DNA of 22,636 nt from Magicicada cassinii (taxonomy: Eukaryota > Arthropoda > Insecta > Hemiptera > Cicadidae), in the NCBI GenBank assembly GCA_028571305.1, contig JAOXNS010077746.1, positions 1 through 22,636 on the forward strand. Direction: 5' to 3'. The notes beneath the pieces were generated by a model. It had not been told where the DNA came from. It made no database searches and saw nothing but the letters and a program-made list of their open reading frames with translations. Numbering within the stretch: position 1 is the stretch's first letter; every line of letters starts with the position of its first letter. The translations under genes were made by a program, and so were the position numbers. Shown in pieces: positions 20,389 through 22,636 of the stretch.

Positions 20389-22636
20389 AAGTTGATGTGG
20401 AAATGAAAATGCTGAAACTATGAAGAAAACGTATTTTGCTATCAATGTACCAACTTTTGTATGTGCATATAAACTGGTTAATCATATACATATAGTTACG
20501 TAGGATGATGTTTTTCGTGTGTTTGATGCCTAAAGTATTGGAGTTACGTTTAAATACTTGTTGAGATTTTTAACTGTGATTAATTTTTATTATACTAAAA
20601 ATAGATAACTGGCAAATTTAAAATTAAAGAAAGGCTTTTACGGAAAACAAAACTGACGTATCAGTTAAAAGTACCGATGCCGCAAGTCACAAACAAATTA
20701 TACCAAACTCCAACATAGTACGAGCAGGCGTTTTGAATTCGCTGAAAACATTCAACAGTTAAAAGTGTAAAATTTTGTTCAAAATACTTTTTAACATTAA
20801 TAATTGGCATATGTAATACTTATACAAGTAGGAGACTTCAATATTAATTACACAGAGTATAAACAAAACATTGTATACGAAATTAAGACTAGGATAGTAA
20901 AAAAGAATTTAATCTTTTGGTGATCACAATAATTCTTTACTTATTATAGTGTATTTATAAAAATTATTAGAAGGCAGAAAATAAAGAAATAATTTGACTG
21001 TGCTATTTTGAGCAAACGAAAAGAAGACATAAACATAAAAAAGAAGCCTACATACTAGACCAAATAGGAGATGAAATCAGTGACGCGACAATTCTTGAAG
21101 CGGAAAGGATAATGATGGCGATGATGATGATGATGATACTAAAGATAGAAAGTATGCGGGCATAGATATATTAATTTATATATTATCACCACATGATACA
21201 AAACAGCAGAATGCTTTTCAGTCAGGTCAACATGTATTTCAGCCAGCAGCGCTTCCGTTGTGTTCACACTGAAGAAGAATTGTGAGTTTGGGACATGGTA
21301 AATACACAATGTGTTGAACACTCGCACTCAGAGTTAACGTTGTTCAGATATTTATTAGAAATATTATACTTCCTTTATAAAAAAAAATCATTGACAATAC
21401 TCTAATTTATAATAATGAAATTTATATTTCGTAGTTTATTATGCATTCATAACTTATTTATTTATTTTTGCATTTGACAAAGGCAACTTAAAAATCAAAT
21501 AGTACATTTCATTTTGCTCAACTAGTAAAGCCAAAGAAATACTCTATCATATACATTTTGTAATTGAAAAGAAATAAACTATTCCGTCGTAATTTTAATA
21601 AATTGAATTTTAACGGAGTAAGTAGACATTTTCTTAGTATGTCGTTGTACGCTCTATTTATTAGCTAGTTTCCAGACCTCGCTGCATACTCTAGTTTTTT
21701 AATGTAAACTTTGGAAAACTAATTAAGTTTTCTAAAACAAAATTTATGCAATTAAGTTCTAGTTGTTTATTTAGAATGAAGTGGTTATCAAGGTTCTTAA
21801 AATGTTACACGCAAATGCAGTACAATAAAGACGTTCGATCTGGTTTGATCCTTTGCGTTAGTTTCTAAAAACATGTTTCATAAAATTGTAATTCAGAGAG
21901 TCAGAGTTTCATTTATTAAGCCTATGTTTTTTCTTGTTCCCGAAAAGTTGTACTTTTTGTTAAAATATTTGAAAAGGAAGGGCGTGCTGCCATCGAAATG
22001 AAACGCCACAAATAAATCTGTGTTTAATTACACAAGTAACCTACTAAAGAGGACTAAGAGACTTAGACCACGTTATCAAAACAGTGATGACGGCTCCATA
22101 CATAAGACAGTTAAAATAATTGTTAGGTTATTTATTTGATTAAATAAACGTAAAACGCAGCTGTCTTGAAAAAAAATCAAGTAGCCTATACCATATAGTG
22201 AATGTTCTGAATTTGATACTTCAAAAAATTAAAATAACAAACGCATTAATCGACTTGCTAAAATCTCATTATCTCGTAGAAAATTTAGTCAAATAAAGTA
22301 ATATTATGGCTGTCATAAGTAGAAAATACGCGTAATGACGTTTTTAATTAAGTGCACAGGTAATTTGTAGATTTAGAGCTCGATGTGACTAAAATTTTAT
22401 ATATTTTTAAGGTGATCAGAGTAATGAATCTTCTATGACAAACGAAACCATAATTACATTAACAAAAACACTATTATAATTTATTAGACAAGGAAGTAAG
22501 TATATGATTTTTAATATTGACAAGTATCTTCTTCCACAAAAATGAAGAGTTAAACTCCTAAACTGATATCTCCAGTAACTATTCCAAAAGTCAGAAGGTA
22601 GGAAATTCAATATAACTCAATATTAATTACACAATT
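20389..22636. other. AT-rich right end of the window without a gene
   Basis: I see no exon, RNA gene or clear transposon except the ATG microsatellite at 21112-21138. The short frames at 21139-21327 and 22416-22610 are typical of chance in AT-rich DNA. Confidence 0.5.
21112..21138 (+). repeat. (ATG)n microsatellite, perhaps a LINE 3' tail
   Basis: The sequence is aatgatggcg followed by six ATG units. Upstream a plus-strand frame reads AYILDQIGDEISDATILEAE. RTE-like elements often end in short ATG/GAT-type repeats, so this may mark the 3' end of one, but no RT motif is visible and a plain microsatellite explains it equally well. Confidence 0.35.

Noticed and set aside
1-22636. CRISPR array, phage, operon or other prokaryotic system
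   Set aside because: There are no regularly spaced repeats, no long tightly packed ORFs and no ribosome-binding-site patterns; introns and LINE relics show eukaryotic DNA.

Overview
The window looks like a piece of a large, AT-rich, repeat-laden animal genome, most likely an insect. The support is short coding exons separated by GT-AG introns, long gene-poor stretches, and many decayed LINE, MITE and tRNA-derived fragments. There are no operons, bacterial-type genes or long ORFs. I cannot fix the species. The repeat load and apparently very long introns would suit a large-genome insect.

The one well-supported host gene lies on the minus strand at 9976-11800. Three consecutive internal exons (11800-11617, 10729-10554 and 10161-9976) have splice phases that join exactly (phases 1, 2, 1, 1). 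Together they give 182 codons of uninterrupted, highly charged coiled coil. From memory the sequence resembles rootletin (Root/CROCC family), the ciliary rootlet protein, though this is a family-level judgement. I found neither the upstream nor the downstream exon, so introns of roughly 10 kb or more probably flank both sides. If so, the rest of the window is largely intronic.

Region by region: 1-1100 is AT-rich with no gene. A LINE relic with reverse-transcriptase motifs lies on the plus strand at about 1180-1835. A perfect 36-bp inverted repeat sits at 1975-2107. An unidentified GC-richer block fills 2225-3110. AT-rich sequence at 3115-6370 holds a CRE/TATA pair and a short IR-bounded segment with a hammerhead-core-like motif (5148-5431). 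A MITE-like hairpin occurs at 6374-6502. A GC-rich island at about 6700-7190 carries, on the minus strand, a histone-type 3' stem-loop, weak H2A-like similarity and CCAAT/TATA boxes; it may be a decayed histone gene copy. The stretch 7190-9975 is AT-rich and probably intronic.

Right of the exons, 11801-22636 is AT-rich. It contains a possible LTR/primer-site fossil (12655-12745), GT/GC repeats, tRNA-like fragments, a second LINE fragment (15948-16008), a 776-bp TA-flanked element with terminal and subterminal repeats (16444-17219), a possible piggyBac-like relic (18270-18380) and a microsatellite that may be a LINE tail (21112-21138). I saw no multi-gene system, CRISPR array or complete mobile element. 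The most unusual items are the structured repeats and the histone-like stem-loop.
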